Source: Acidovorax sp. GBBC 1281
GTDB taxonomy: Bacteria; Pseudomonadota; Gammaproteobacteria; Burkholderiales; Burkholderiaceae_C
DNA: 64,000 nt
Direction: 5' to 3'
Assembly (NCBI RefSeq): GCF_028473645.1
Contig: NZ_CP097269.1
Coordinates: 2,684,001 to 2,748,000, forward strand
The number at the start of each line of letters is the position of its first letter. The stretch's first letter is position 1. Positions 25,667 to 34,189 of this stretch are shown in pieces. Under the pieces are notes generated by a model. That model had not been told where the DNA came from. It worked only from the letters and a program-made list of their open reading frames with translations, and made no database searches. The position numbers and the translations under genes were made by a program.

Positions 25667-27685
25667 TCAGTGGTGGCCCTTGCTGGCCCCGCCAGCGCCG
25701 TCCGGCAGGGCCACCCGCACGATCTGCATCATTCCCTGGTCTTCGTGGTCCAGGATGTGGCAGTGCAGCACGTAGTCCCCGATGTAGCGCTGGTAGCGCG
25801 TTCGCACGATCAGCGTGTACTTGCCGTTGGGCTGTTCCTTGGTCGCGATGTTCTTGACCCAGAGCGTGTCTTTCCACACGCCCTTGAGCGCGCGGTATTG
25901 CGGGTCGACGGTGCCGTCCGCCTTGTCGTCGCCGTCCGGTCCGGACACGTCCTTGCCGTCCGGGTCGAGGATCTTGACGATCTGGAACGGGTTCACATGG
26001 ATGTGGAACGGATGGCTCACGAAGTCCGATTGCAGCGTCCATTCATCCACCCCGCCCAAGGTCAGCACGCGGTCGATGCGGTTCGGATCGAAGGGCTTGC
26101 CGTTCACCTGGAACTGGATCGGCTGGGCGTTCAGGTCGATGTTGAATGCGAGGGTCTGCGTGCCCGTGACTTCGCTGTCCTGCACGGTGGGGTGGGGCAC
26201 GAAGCTGGTGAGCTTCAGTCCATCCTTCAATTCAGCGCTGACCTGGGCCCGCACGTCCAAGGGCAGGTTGACGGCGGCAGCGGCGGCCAGTTCCGCTGCA
26301 AGGTACGCCGAAATGTTCTGCGGAACGGGATTGCCGGGGGCGACCTTGCTCACGGTGCCGAGCAACTGGCGCGACGGGGGCGCCTGGTTCACGCTGGCCG
26401 AAGCGGGTGAGGCGGCGTCGATCACGCAGTAGTCGCCCGCCTCGGGAAACACCATCAGGGTGTCCCAGCGGTAGGCCGGCTGATACACCGTCTGCGTGCT
26501 GGGGATCGCCGCAGCGGTGGTCAGCCCGTCGGCTGCGATCAGGTGCTGGGGCAGCGGGGCGCCCGTGCAATTTTGTTCGATGTAGGCATCGTGCTCGCTG
26601 GCGCGCAGCGCCTGTGCGCTGCGTGCGCCCGGCCGCAGCTTGCGGAACTCCAGGTTGATGGTGTCGCGCACGCCGCCATGGATGATGCGCCAGCGCTCGA
26701 TCTGGCCGGCCTTCGCGCCCTCGAAGGTGGGCAGCACCTCGCCGTTGATGCTGGTGTAGCGCCCGGAGGCCGGCCAGGACCCGGGGCCGAACTGGTCCTT
26801 GTCCTCCTTGTCCACGGCCTTGTAGTGCTCGATGCCACCGACGTCGCCTTCGTTGCAGCGGTAGGTTCCGTCCGGGTTGAACTGGATGCGGTTGTTCTTG
26901 TCGCGGCAGGCGTACTGGATCTGCTGCAGCACCAGCACCCGTTCCTTGAACGATTGGCGGGCGGTGGGCCGCAGCAGGGTGTCCACATCGCCCGTCTGCG
27001 TTGGGGTGGGCGGCCGGTCGCCGCGGATGACGAGGGCACCCGCCATGCCGCTGGCCACCTGCAGCGCGGTGGATCCATGGCGGTGCGTGTGGTACCAGAA
27101 CGTGCCGGCGGGATGGTCCGAGGGAATGTTGTACTCGTACTCGAAGCTCACCGTCGGATTGATGGAGATCAGCACGTTGTCGCCATTGCCTGCCGGGTTT
27201 ACCCATAGGCCGTGGGTGTGCAGGTTGGTCCCGTTGAAGCAGTGCGGCGTATTGACCCCGTCGGTGAACGTGATGCAGCTCGGGTCGGGCGGCAACTGGT
27301 TGTTCAGGCGGATGCGGATGGTGTCGCCGGGGCGGATCTCCAGCATGGGCGAGACGAAAGGCGCCTTGGGATCGACGCGGGTGCCCTGGTAGCTGCGCAG
27401 GCGCACCTTGTCGAAGCGCTGCTCGGCCGGGTTCCAGAGCTTGCCGTCGGTGTAGACGACGTTCAGGTCCAGCGAGGCTTCGTGGGACACCGCGCGTGTG
27501 GCCGGGCCCGCTGCCAGCTGGAGCCTGCGAGGCGCCTTGCGCTGCAGTTCCAGCAGGGGTGGGTTGGACACCCGCCGCGGGGTGTCTGACTGGGCCTGTG
27601 CGGGCAGTGCGACGGTGCACGCCAACGCCGTGGCAAAGGCGGCTGGAGACGCAGACGCGCACGCATTCCGAAACGCGAGTTCCAT
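25667..27685 (-). CDS. Multicopper oxidase
   Basis: A 672-residue exported oxidase. The signal peptide (ending LPAQAQS) is followed by cupredoxin domains carrying all four copper-binding motifs: NLHTHGLWV, TFWYHTHRHGST, FVSHPFHIHVNPFQI and VLHCHILDHEDQGMMQIV. The last holds the HCH..H cluster and a methionine axial ligand for the type 1 copper. The enzyme should couple substrate oxidation to four-electron oxygen reduction, acting on phenols or metal ions. The start is the ATG at 27685; sequence further upstream is not signal-like. It is the first gene of an operon with tyrosinase, an exported protein and a DJ-1 protein, so phenol oxidation or pigment formation is a reasonable guess. Confidence 0.9.
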   Translation of the reverse strand: MELAFRNACASASPAAFATALACTVALPAQAQSDTPRRVSNPPLLELQRKAPRRLQLAAGPATRAVSHEASLDLNVVYTDGKLWNPAEQRFDKVRLRSYQGTRVDPKAPFVSPMLEIRPGDTIRIRLNNQLPPDPSCITFTDGVNTPHCFNGTNLHTHGLWVNPAGNGDNVLISINPTVSFEYEYNIPSDHPAGTFWYHTHRHGSTALQVASGMAGALVIRGDRPPTPTQTGDVDTLLRPTARQSFKERVLVLQQIQYACRDKNNRIQFNPDGTYRCNEGDVGGIEHYKAVDKEDKDQFGPGSWPASGRYTSINGEVLPTFEGAKAGQIERWRIIHGGVRDTINLEFRKLRPGARSAQALRASEHDAYIEQNCTGAPLPQHLIAADGLTTAAAIPSTQTVYQPAYRWDTLMVFPEAGDYCVIDAASPASASVNQAPPSRQLLGTVSKVAPGNPVPQNISAYLAAELAAAAAVNLPLDVRAQVSAELKDGLKLTSFVPHPTVQDSEVTGTQTLAFNIDLNAQPIQFQVNGKPFDPNRIDRVLTLGGVDEWTLQSDFVSHPFHIHVNPFQIVKILDPDGKDVSGPDGDDKADGTVDPQYRALKGVWKDTLWVKNIATKEQPNGKYTLIVRTRYQRYIGDYVLHCHILDHEDQGMMQIVRVALPDGAGGASKGHH

Positions 27686-27811
27686 GGTTTCCCCCCCCCT
27701 CTTACGGGTATTGCAAAGCCGAGGCGGCTGCTGGCTGCAGCTCTTGCCGTGTGATTGCTTTGTCCCAGTATGGCGGAGGCGCCTGGGGCGGGTCAACGCA
27801 TTTCGACAGTG

Positions 27812-28384
27812 CTATTTTTGGCGCGGCACGCGGCCCATCAGGTAGAACTCGGGATTGGGCTGCATGCCCGCGAAGCTGGCCATGCGGTTCGACAGACCGA
27901 AGAACGCGGTGATGGCCGCGATGTCCCAGATGTCCTCGTCGTCGAAGCCGTGGGCGTGCAGGGCGGGAAAATCCGTTTCCTCGATGGCATGCGATTGGTT
28001 GCACACCTTCATCGCGAAGTCGAGCATGGCCCGCTGGCGCGGGCTGATGTCGGCCTTGCGGTAATTGACCGCCACCTGATCGGCCACCAGCGGCTTCTTT
28101 TCTTAGATGCGCAGAAGGGCACCGTGCGCGACCACGCAGTAGAGACACTGGTTGGCGGCGCTGGTCGTGGTGACGATCATCTCGCGTTCGCCCTTGGTCA
28201 GGCTGCCTTCCTCCTTGAGCATCAAGGCGTCGTGGTAGGCGAAAAACGCACGCCATTCGGCGGGTCGCCGCGCAAATGCCAGGAACACGTTCGGCACGAA
28301 GCCGGCCTTTTCCTGCACTTCGAGAATGCGGGTGCGGATGTCGTCGGGCAGGGCGGCGAGGTCGGGGAAGGGGTAGCGGCTCAA
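27812..28384 (-). pseudogene. AhpD-like (carboxymuconolactone decarboxylase family) peroxidase-related gene with in-frame TAA
   Basis: The frame runs from a TTG start at 28384 (GGAG seven bases upstream) through ILEVQEKAGFVPNVFLAFAR and the AhpD redox motif NQCLYCVVAHGA (Cys-x-x-Cys-x-x-x-His), then hits TAA at 28103-28105 (codon 94). The same frame continues with EKKPLVADQVAVNYRKADIS and DIWDIAAITAFFGLSNRMAS to 27812. Family members have LRIY at the break, so a Tyr codon became TAA. The intact product would be 190 residues, the normal length for peroxidase-related proteins. The truncated form keeps the CxxC motif but loses half the fold. It lies between the IclR gene and the multicopper oxidase. 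Confidence 0.83.
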
Positions 28385-28434
28385 GGGTTGTCTCCGTTGT
28401 GTTGTGGCTGGCGCGAGTAGCCGCCTGCAACTTA

Positions 28435-29271
28435 TCACGGATGCCACTGGGTCGCGCGCATCCCTGTGGAGGAGGGTGGCGCTGAACTGCCCGCCAGCGC
28501 ATAGGACAGCCGTGTGGCCGCTGCAGTGACCGTCTTGGCCAGCGTCTGCAGACGGGCTTCGGGCAGGCGTGATTCCGGCCCCGATATGCACACCGAGCCC
28601 ATCAGCCGCCAATGCATGCCGAACACGGGCGCAGAGACGGTGGCCACACCGTGCTCCCGCTCGCCGATGGACCAGTGGTAGCCACGCTGGCGGATGTCTT
28701 CGTAGTCCGCGCCGGGCTCGCCCGAGAACGCCAGGATCACGCGGCCCGGCGAGCCCTTGTCGAGCGGCAGGCCTTCACCCATGCGGGCATGGTGGCGCAG
28801 CGCCTGCGGACCCTCCACCCGCACGAGGCAGGTGCGCACATTGCCTTCACGTACATAGAACGCCGCGCTTTCGCCCGTGGCCTGGGTGAGTTCGCGCAAG
28901 GCTGGCTCCAGCACGTTCTGCACGTCGAACCCCGCCTGGTAGCGCGCCCCCAGCCAGCCCGCCGCCGGCCCGAGGCGCCAGTCGCCGTCCTCGCGCTGCA
29001 CCATGAAGCCGGACTGCGCCAGCGTGCGCGCCAGGCGCAGCACGGTGGTCTTGTGCAACCCGCAGCGGCGGCTCAGCTCTGCGAGCGGCAGATGCGATTC
29101 GCCCAGGGAGAACGCCTCCAGCAACTGGAGGGCGCGCGTTACGGCGATGACCCCGCCGGTTTCTTTCGCGGTGGCCGAAGAGGAGGACGTCGGGGCGGCG
29201 GATGCGGCCTCGCCAGGCCCCTGCGGCGCTGCGGAGGAGGCCTTTGGCCTGCCGCTTGTTGCGTTGCTCAT
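28435..29271 (-). CDS. IclR-family regulator of the divergent polycarboxylate operon
   Basis: A 278-residue regulator. A low-complexity Ala/Ser N-terminus (about residues 1-40) precedes the IclR winged HTH (about 42-105: VIAVTRALQLLEAFSLGESH, RRCGLHKTTVLRLARTL) and the effector domain (about 120-265: FYVREGNVRTCLVRVEGPQA, LPLDKGSPGRVILAF, SVCISGPESRLPEARL). It is divergent from the nine-gene catabolic operon beginning at 29386, with 114 bp between. GTTTC-N7-GAAAC (29282-29298) lies just before its own start and is a plausible binding site. The start ATG at 29271 was chosen over upstream codons because the IclR domain is already preceded by a linker. Confidence 0.9.
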   Translation of the reverse strand: MSNATSGRPKASSAAPQGPGEAASAAPTSSSSATAKETGGVIAVTRALQLLEAFSLGESHLPLAELSRRCGLHKTTVLRLARTLAQSGFMVQREDGDWRLGPAAGWLGARYQAGFDVQNVLEPALRELTQATGESAAFYVREGNVRTCLVRVEGPQALRHHARMGEGLPLDKGSPGRVILAFSGEPGADYEDIRQRGYHWSIGEREHGVATVSAPVFGMHWRLMGSVCISGPESRLPEARLQTLAKTVTAAATRLSYALAGSSAPPSSTGMRATQWHP

Positions 29272-29281
29272 GGTGCAATAT

Positions 29282-29298
29282 GTTTCGCTGTATGAAAC
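29282..29298. promoter_or_regulatory. Candidate IclR operator
   Basis: The inverted repeat GTTTC-N7-GAAAC lies in the 114-bp divergent gap between the IclR gene and the catabolic operon; a further GAAACG follows at 29314. Arm length and spacing are compatible with IclR-family sites, but this is inference from position. Confidence 0.4.
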
Positions 29299-29385
29299 TG
29301 TATTGTATGCGTTGAAACGTTTTCGTAAAGTCTTGGCAACGCCTGAGAACAAGGCGCGACAGGTCCATCACAACGGAGACAAACC

Positions 29386-30390
29386 ATGCCAACTTTCTCG
29401 CTGACCCGGCGCGCCCTGGGCGCACCTTTGTCCATCGCCCTGCTGGGCATCACGGCAGTGGCCTTTTCCGCCGGCACTGCGCAAGCGCAATCCGGCTACC
29501 CGAACAAGCCGATCCGCCTGATCGTGCAGTTCCCGCCCGGCGGCACCGACATGATCGCGCGCACCGTGGCGCAGAAGCTGACCGAGCAGCACAAGTGGAA
29601 CGTGGTGGTGGACAACCGCCCTGGGGCAGGCGGCAACCTGGGTGTGGATGCCGTGGCCAAGTCGGCGCCCGATGGCTACACGCTGGTGATGGGCCAGACC
29701 AGCAACCTGGCCATCAACCCCTCGCTGTATGCCAAGCTGCCCTACGACCCCTTTAAGGATCTGGTCCCGGTGGCGCTGGTGTCGTCGGCCCCCATCGTGA
29801 TGGCCGCGCCCGCCAACTCGCCTTACAAGACGTTCGCCGATGTGGTCGCCGCCGCCAAGGCCAAGCCGGACGGCATCACGCTGGGTTACTCCGGCAACGG
29901 CACTGTCGCCCATCTGGCCGGTGAACTGGCAGAGAACGCCGCCGGCATCAAGTTGCGCCACGTACCTTACAAGGGCGCGGCCCAGGCCATGACCGACCTG
30001 GTGGGCGGGCAGATCGACTTGTACATGTCGGCCGTGCCCACGCTGCTGGGGCAGGTGCGCAATGCCAAGCTGCGTGCGGTGGTGATCACGTCGCTCAAGC
30101 GATCCGACCAGTTGCCGCAGACGCCCACGCTGGCCGAGTCGGGCTACAAGGATTTCGAGGCCGCTTCCTGGTATGGCGTGCTGGCCCCGGCCGGCACGCC
30201 CGCCCCCATCGTGCAGCAGTTGAACAAGGCCATCAATCAGGCGCTGGCGCAGCCCGACGTGGCGGAAAAGCTCCGCTCCGAAGGCGGTGACGTGCTGGGC
30301 GGCACCCCCGAAAAGTTCGGCGCGCTGCTGAAGTCCGAAGTGCCCCGCTGGGCAAAGATCGTCAAGGATTCGGGCGCCAGCCTGGATTGA
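29386..30390 (+). CDS. Bug-family (TctC) solute receptor 1 of the catabolic operon
   Basis: A 334-residue receptor. The signal peptide (ending GTAQAQS) is followed by NKPIRLIVQFPPGGTDMIAR, VVDNRPGAGGNLGVDAVAKS, PDGYTLVMGQ and HVPYKGAAQAMTDLVGGQID, the Bug fold landmarks. It is the first gene after the IclR-controlled promoter, with GGAGA before the ATG. Bug proteins bind di- or tricarboxylates and related small acids in the periplasm, usually for a TctAB membrane pair, which is not encoded nearby. It is followed by a LigI-like lactonase gene. Confidence 0.92.
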   Translation: MPTFSLTRRALGAPLSIALLGITAVAFSAGTAQAQSGYPNKPIRLIVQFPPGGTDMIARTVAQKLTEQHKWNVVVDNRPGAGGNLGVDAVAKSAPDGYTLVMGQTSNLAINPSLYAKLPYDPFKDLVPVALVSSAPIVMAAPANSPYKTFADVVAAAKAKPDGITLGYSGNGTVAHLAGELAENAAGIKLRHVPYKGAAQAMTDLVGGQIDLYMSAVPTLLGQVRNAKLRAVVITSLKRSDQLPQTPTLAESGYKDFEAASWYGVLAPAGTPAPIVQQLNKAINQALAQPDVAEKLRSEGGDVLGGTPEKFGALLKSEVPRWAKIVKDSGASLD

Positions 30391-30438
30391 CGCGGCGCCC
30401 TGCAAAGCCCCGTTTCCCACGCCCATTGAGCCCTCGCC

Positions 30439-31347
30439 ATGCACCGCGAAAGCTTTGCCACGCCTGTGCGTTTCTCGGCCGGTAGCACCGCGCCGCGCAC
30501 GGTGCTGCCGAAAGACGCCTGCGACTGCCACGTGCATGTCTATGACGGCCGCTTTCCCGCGGCACCGGGCGCCAGGCTGCTGCCGCCGGACGCCTCGGCA
30601 CAAGACTACCGTGCGCTCCAGCATCGCATCGGCACCGCGCGCACCGTGCTGGTCACGCCCTCGACGTATGGCACCGACAACCGCTGCATGCTCGAAGGCC
30701 TGGCGGCGCTGGGCCCGCAGGCGCGCGGCGTGGCCGTGATCGACGGCCACGAGAGCGACGCCCAACTGCAGCGCCTGCATGACGCCGGCGTGCGCGGCGC
30801 ACGCCTGAACCTGTCGCTCGGTGTGTCTGGCACCGTGCAATCGCTGACGCCGCTGGCCTGCCGCATCGCGCCGCTGGGCTGGCACCTGCAATTGCTGATG
30901 GAGCCGGATCTGCTGGCGGCGCAGGGCGAGGTGTTGCGCCGGCTGCCCGTTCCATTGGTTTTCGACCACTTCGGCCGCATTTCGCCGACGCAGGCCGGGC
31001 AACACCCCGCACACGCGCTGCTGCAGGACCTGCTGCAGTGCGGACAGGCGTGGATCAAGCTGTCCGGCGGCTACATCGTGAGCGAACGCCACTCGACCGA
31101 AGACCCCGCCCTCGATGCGCTGGCCGCGAGTTACCTGCGCTGCGCGCCCGAGCGCGTGGTCTGGGGCAGCGATTGGCCCCACGCCACCGCATCGTCCGGT
31201 GCGCACCCCATGCCGGACGACGCGCGACAGGTGGATCGGCTCGTGGACTGGGCCGGCCAGAGCGGCGATGCGGCCACCCTGCATCGCGTGCTGGTGGACA
31301 ACCCCGCCGCGCTGTACGGCTTCACGCAGCCTTCCTCCTTTGCCTGA
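30439..31347 (+). CDS. Amidohydrolase 2 family lactonase (LigI/PDC hydrolase-like)
   Basis: A 302-residue metal-dependent hydrolase of the amidohydrolase superfamily. The HxH motif is in CDCHVHVYD (about residues 29-36), later landmarks are LVFDHFGRI and VVWGSDWPHA, and the end is VLVDNPAALYGF. The pattern matches 2-pyrone-4,6-dicarboxylate lactonase-like proteins. With the RraA-type aldolase downstream it suggests a route from a pyrone or related lactone acid through 4-carboxy-4-hydroxy-2-oxoadipate-like intermediates to pyruvate and oxaloacetate. A paralogue lies at 36269-37171 in the same operon. Confidence 0.85.
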   Translation: MHRESFATPVRFSAGSTAPRTVLPKDACDCHVHVYDGRFPAAPGARLLPPDASAQDYRALQHRIGTARTVLVTPSTYGTDNRCMLEGLAALGPQARGVAVIDGHESDAQLQRLHDAGVRGARLNLSLGVSGTVQSLTPLACRIAPLGWHLQLLMEPDLLAAQGEVLRRLPVPLVFDHFGRISPTQAGQHPAHALLQDLLQCGQAWIKLSGGYIVSERHSTEDPALDALAASYLRCAPERVVWGSDWPHATASSGAHPMPDDARQVDRLVDWAGQSGDAATLHRVLVDNPAALYGFTQPSSFA

Positions 31348-31366
31348 CCAAACAAGAGACAAGCAC

Positions 31367-32386
31367 ATGACCACGTCGATCCCTTCCTCTCCGAAGACCC
31401 GGCTCGCACGCCGCAGCCTGCTGGCCGCCGCAGGCGCCGCGTTGCTCGGCCCGTTGCTCACCCGCACCGCGCTGGCCCAGGGCGACTGGCCCGCCGGCAA
31501 GATCATCACCTGGGTGGTTCCGTACCCGCCGGGCGGCAGCACCGATGTGCTCGGCCGCAACGTGGCGCAGCGCGTCGGCGCGGCACTGGGCACGAATGTG
31601 ATCGTGGACAACAAGGCCGGTGCCACGGGCACCATCGGCGCGGCGTTCGTCGCCAAGGCGCCGCCGGATGGCTACACCCTGCTGGGCACTTCCATCGGTC
31701 CCCAGGCCATTGCGCCGCACCTCATGGGGAGACTGCCCTATGACCCGATTGCCGGTTTCGAACCCGTGATCACCATCGGCACCATTCCGCACATCCTCGT
31801 GGTCGGCGCCAACCAGCCGTTCAAGGCCGTGGCCGATCTCGTGGCTGCGGCCAAGGCGCAGCCGGGCAAGCTCGCCTTCGCCTCCGGCGGCAACGGCACC
31901 ATCCTGCAGATGCAGGGGGAGTTGCTGCAGCAGCAGACGGGCGCGCGCTTCATCCACGTGCCGTACAAGGGCGACACCCCGGCGCTGCAGGACACGCTGG
32001 CCGAACAGGTGCAATTCATGTTCGCGCCTGCCGCCGCTGCATTGCCGCACGTGCAGGCGGGCAAGCTGCGTGCGCTGGCCGTCACGTCGGCGCAGCGCCT
32101 GAAGTCCCTGCCGACCGTGCCCACCATGGGCGAGGTCGGCATGAAGGACTTCGTCGTGGAGCAGTGGCAGGCCGTCTTCGCACCGGCCAGGACGCCTTCC
32201 GCCATCGTGCAGCGCCTGAACCAGGAGATCGGCAAGGCGCTGAAGGACCCGGGCGTGGCCGCGCTGGCCGACAAGCTGGGCGTGACGTTGGTCGGCGGCA
32301 CGCCCCAGCAGCTGGGCGACCTGCAGAAGGCCGACTCCGCCAAGTGGGCCAAGGTCATCCAGGACGGAAACATCAAGGCCGAGTGA
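31367..32386 (+). CDS. Bug-family (TctC) solute receptor 2 of the catabolic operon
   Basis: A 339-residue receptor with a twin-arginine-like signal (LARRSLLAAAGAALLGPLL), then GKIITWVVPYPPGGSTDVLG, VDNKAGATGTIGAAF, PDGYTLLGTS and HVPYKGDTPALQDTLAEQVQ. The ATG at 31367 is 20 bp after the lactonase stop; the frame is open further upstream only through antisense-like sequence. Sequence divergence from the other receptors in the operon suggests a different ligand. Confidence 0.92.
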   Translation: MTTSIPSSPKTRLARRSLLAAAGAALLGPLLTRTALAQGDWPAGKIITWVVPYPPGGSTDVLGRNVAQRVGAALGTNVIVDNKAGATGTIGAAFVAKAPPDGYTLLGTSIGPQAIAPHLMGRLPYDPIAGFEPVITIGTIPHILVVGANQPFKAVADLVAAAKAQPGKLAFASGGNGTILQMQGELLQQQTGARFIHVPYKGDTPALQDTLAEQVQFMFAPAAAALPHVQAGKLRALAVTSAQRLKSLPTVPTMGEVGMKDFVVEQWQAVFAPARTPSAIVQRLNQEIGKALKDPGVAALADKLGVTLVGGTPQQLGDLQKADSAKWAKVIQDGNIKAE

Positions 32387-32447
32387 GCTCGCTGCAGGCC
32401 AACGTTTCTTCCGTTTTTCTTTTTCCTCCCAACTCACTGGAACCGCC

Positions 32448-33134
32448 ATGAGCCAACTCCCAGAAGTCATCCGTGACATCGAGCGCGTCAGCGCCGAGGT
32501 CGTCGCCAAGGCCGCGACCTTCCAGGCCGCCATCCTGGCCGATGTGGCCGGACGCCGCGGCACCCTGCATGCCCGCGTGGCGCCCGTCCACCAGGACATG
32601 AAGGTGGCCGGCCCGGCCTTCACGGTCGAAGTGCGCCCGGGCGACAACCTCATGATCCACGCGGCCATCGCGCTGGCGAAGCCGGGCGACGTACTGGTCA
32701 TCGACGGCAAAGGCGACCAGACCGCCGCGCTCATGGGCACGCTGATGCTCAGCGCCTGCAAGAAGATCGGCCTGGCCGGCGTGATCGTGGACGGTGCGAT
32801 CCGCGACAAGCTGGAACTGCTGGAACTCGGTTTCCCGGTGTTCAGCGCCGGCTTCAATCCGGCTGGACCCACCAAGTGTGTGCCGGGCCGCATCAACCAT
32901 CCCATCTCGGCCGGCGGCGCAGTGGTGAACCCGGGCGACCTGGTGGTGGGCGATGCCGACGGCGTGGTGGTCATCGAGCGTGCCAAGGCGCCCGCCATGA
33001 TGGCGCTGGCCGACAAGAAGGTGGCCGATGAGGCCGCGCGCATCGAGGCGATCGCCCGTGGCGATACGGCCTCCAAATGGCTGCCCGCCGCGCTGCGCGC
33101 CGCCGGCGTGCTGAAGGAAGGGGAATCGATGTGA
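32448..33134 (+). CDS. RraA-like 4-carboxy-4-hydroxy-2-oxoadipate aldolase/oxaloacetate decarboxylase
   Basis: A 228-residue RraA-fold enzyme: GPAFTVEVRPGDNLMIHAAI, GDVLVIDGKGDQTAALMGTL, and GLAGVIVDGAIRD, where the Arg-Asp pair is used in CHA aldolases, then PISAGGAVVNPGDLVVGDAD. The family cleaves 4-carboxy-4-hydroxy-2-oxoadipate or HMG to pyruvate plus an oxoacid with a divalent metal, the last step of protocatechuate 4,5-cleavage and gallate pathways. The stop overlaps the GTG start of the dehydrogenase (33131-33134), indicating coupled translation. Confidence 0.85.
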   Translation: MSQLPEVIRDIERVSAEVVAKAATFQAAILADVAGRRGTLHARVAPVHQDMKVAGPAFTVEVRPGDNLMIHAAIALAKPGDVLVIDGKGDQTAALMGTLMLSACKKIGLAGVIVDGAIRDKLELLELGFPVFSAGFNPAGPTKCVPGRINHPISAGGAVVNPGDLVVGDADGVVVIERAKAPAMMALADKKVADEAARIEAIARGDTASKWLPAALRAAGVLKEGESM

Positions 33135-34069
33135 GCGCCATCCTCGTGACCGGCGCCGACCTGGCGCAGCAGGCACTCGATCTGCTTCAGGATTTCGAGA
33201 TCGTCTATGCCGGCAAGACACCCACCGAAGACGACCTGGTGGCGCTGTGTCGGCAGCATGACCCGGTGGCCATCATCGTGCGCTACGGCAAGGTGGGCGC
33301 CGCCGTGATGGATGCGGCGCCATCGCTCAAGGTGATCTCCAAGCACGGCAGCGGCACCGACACCATCGACAAGGTGGCCGCCAAGGCCCGTGGCGTAGAG
33401 GTCGTGGCCGCTGCGGGTGCCAACGCCGCGGCGGTGGCCGAGCAGGCGCTGGCCCTGTTGCTGGCCTGTGCCAAGTCGGTGGTGCAACTCGATGCCCGCA
33501 TGCACGCCGGCCACTGGGACAAGGCCACGCACAAGAGCCTGGAGCTGGGTGGGCGCACGGTGGGCCTCGTGGGCCTGGGCGCCATTGGTCTGCGCTTCGC
33601 CAGGATGGCCGATGCGCTGGGGATGCGCGTGATCGGGTTCGATCCCTTCGCCAAGGACCTGCCGGCCTGTGTGCAGAGCGTGGACCTGGAGACGATCTGG
33701 CGCGAGTCCGACGCGATTTCACTGCACTGCCCGCTGACCGACGAGAACCGGGGCATGCTGAATGCGGCCACGCTGGCACAGTGCAAGCGCGGCGTGATCG
33801 TGGTGAACACCGCGCGCGGCGGACTCATCGATGAAGCCGCCCTGCTGGCTGCCGTGCGATCGGGCCAAGTGATGGCAGCGGGCCTGGACAGCTTCTCCGT
33901 GGAGCCGATGGCGGCCAACCATCCGTTCCAGGGCGAGCCACGCTTCATCCTGAGCCCGCACATCGGCGGCGTGACGGGCGATGCCTACGTGAACATGGGC
34001 GTGGGGGCTGCCAAGAACCTGCTGGAGGTGTTGGCCCGCGCCCCGGCTGCCGTTGCTGCAGCCTCGTAA
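33131..34069 (+). CDS. D-isomer-specific 2-hydroxyacid dehydrogenase
   Basis: A 312-residue NAD(P)-dependent dehydrogenase. The substrate lobe (SKHGSGTDTIDKVA) and Rossmann motif VGLVGLGAIGLRFARM are present, as are the catalytic Arg in NTARGGLID and the His in SPHIGGVTGDAYVNMG. The start is GTG at 33131 in a GTGA overlap with the aldolase gene; there is no ATG that preserves the N-terminal lobe. It probably interconverts a 2-oxo and 2-hydroxy acid produced in the pathway; the actual substrate cannot be read. Confidence 0.88.
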   Translation: MSAILVTGADLAQQALDLLQDFEIVYAGKTPTEDDLVALCRQHDPVAIIVRYGKVGAAVMDAAPSLKVISKHGSGTDTIDKVAAKARGVEVVAAAGANAAAVAEQALALLLACAKSVVQLDARMHAGHWDKATHKSLELGGRTVGLVGLGAIGLRFARMADALGMRVIGFDPFAKDLPACVQSVDLETIWRESDAISLHCPLTDENRGMLNAATLAQCKRGVIVVNTARGGLIDEAALLAAVRSGQVMAAGLDSFSVEPMAANHPFQGEPRFILSPHIGGVTGDAYVNMGVGAAKNLLEVLARAPAAVAAAS

Positions 34070-34189
34070 CCAAGACCCAAGACCGGGCACGCCAGCGTTG
34101 CGTGTCCGCTTTTCCCCGACCGGTGTGGGATGCCGGTTGCGCCAGAACAAGAAGCCGCCGCCAGTGCGGCCCCTGACAGGAGACATTCA

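Noticed and set aside
22810..25857. Very long plus-strand open frame (over 1,000 codons) opposite the DJ-1 and tyrosinase genes
   Set aside because: It is the antisense of well-supported genes with clear motifs, has low-complexity His/Arg/Gly composition and no family resemblance, as usual in high-GC DNA.
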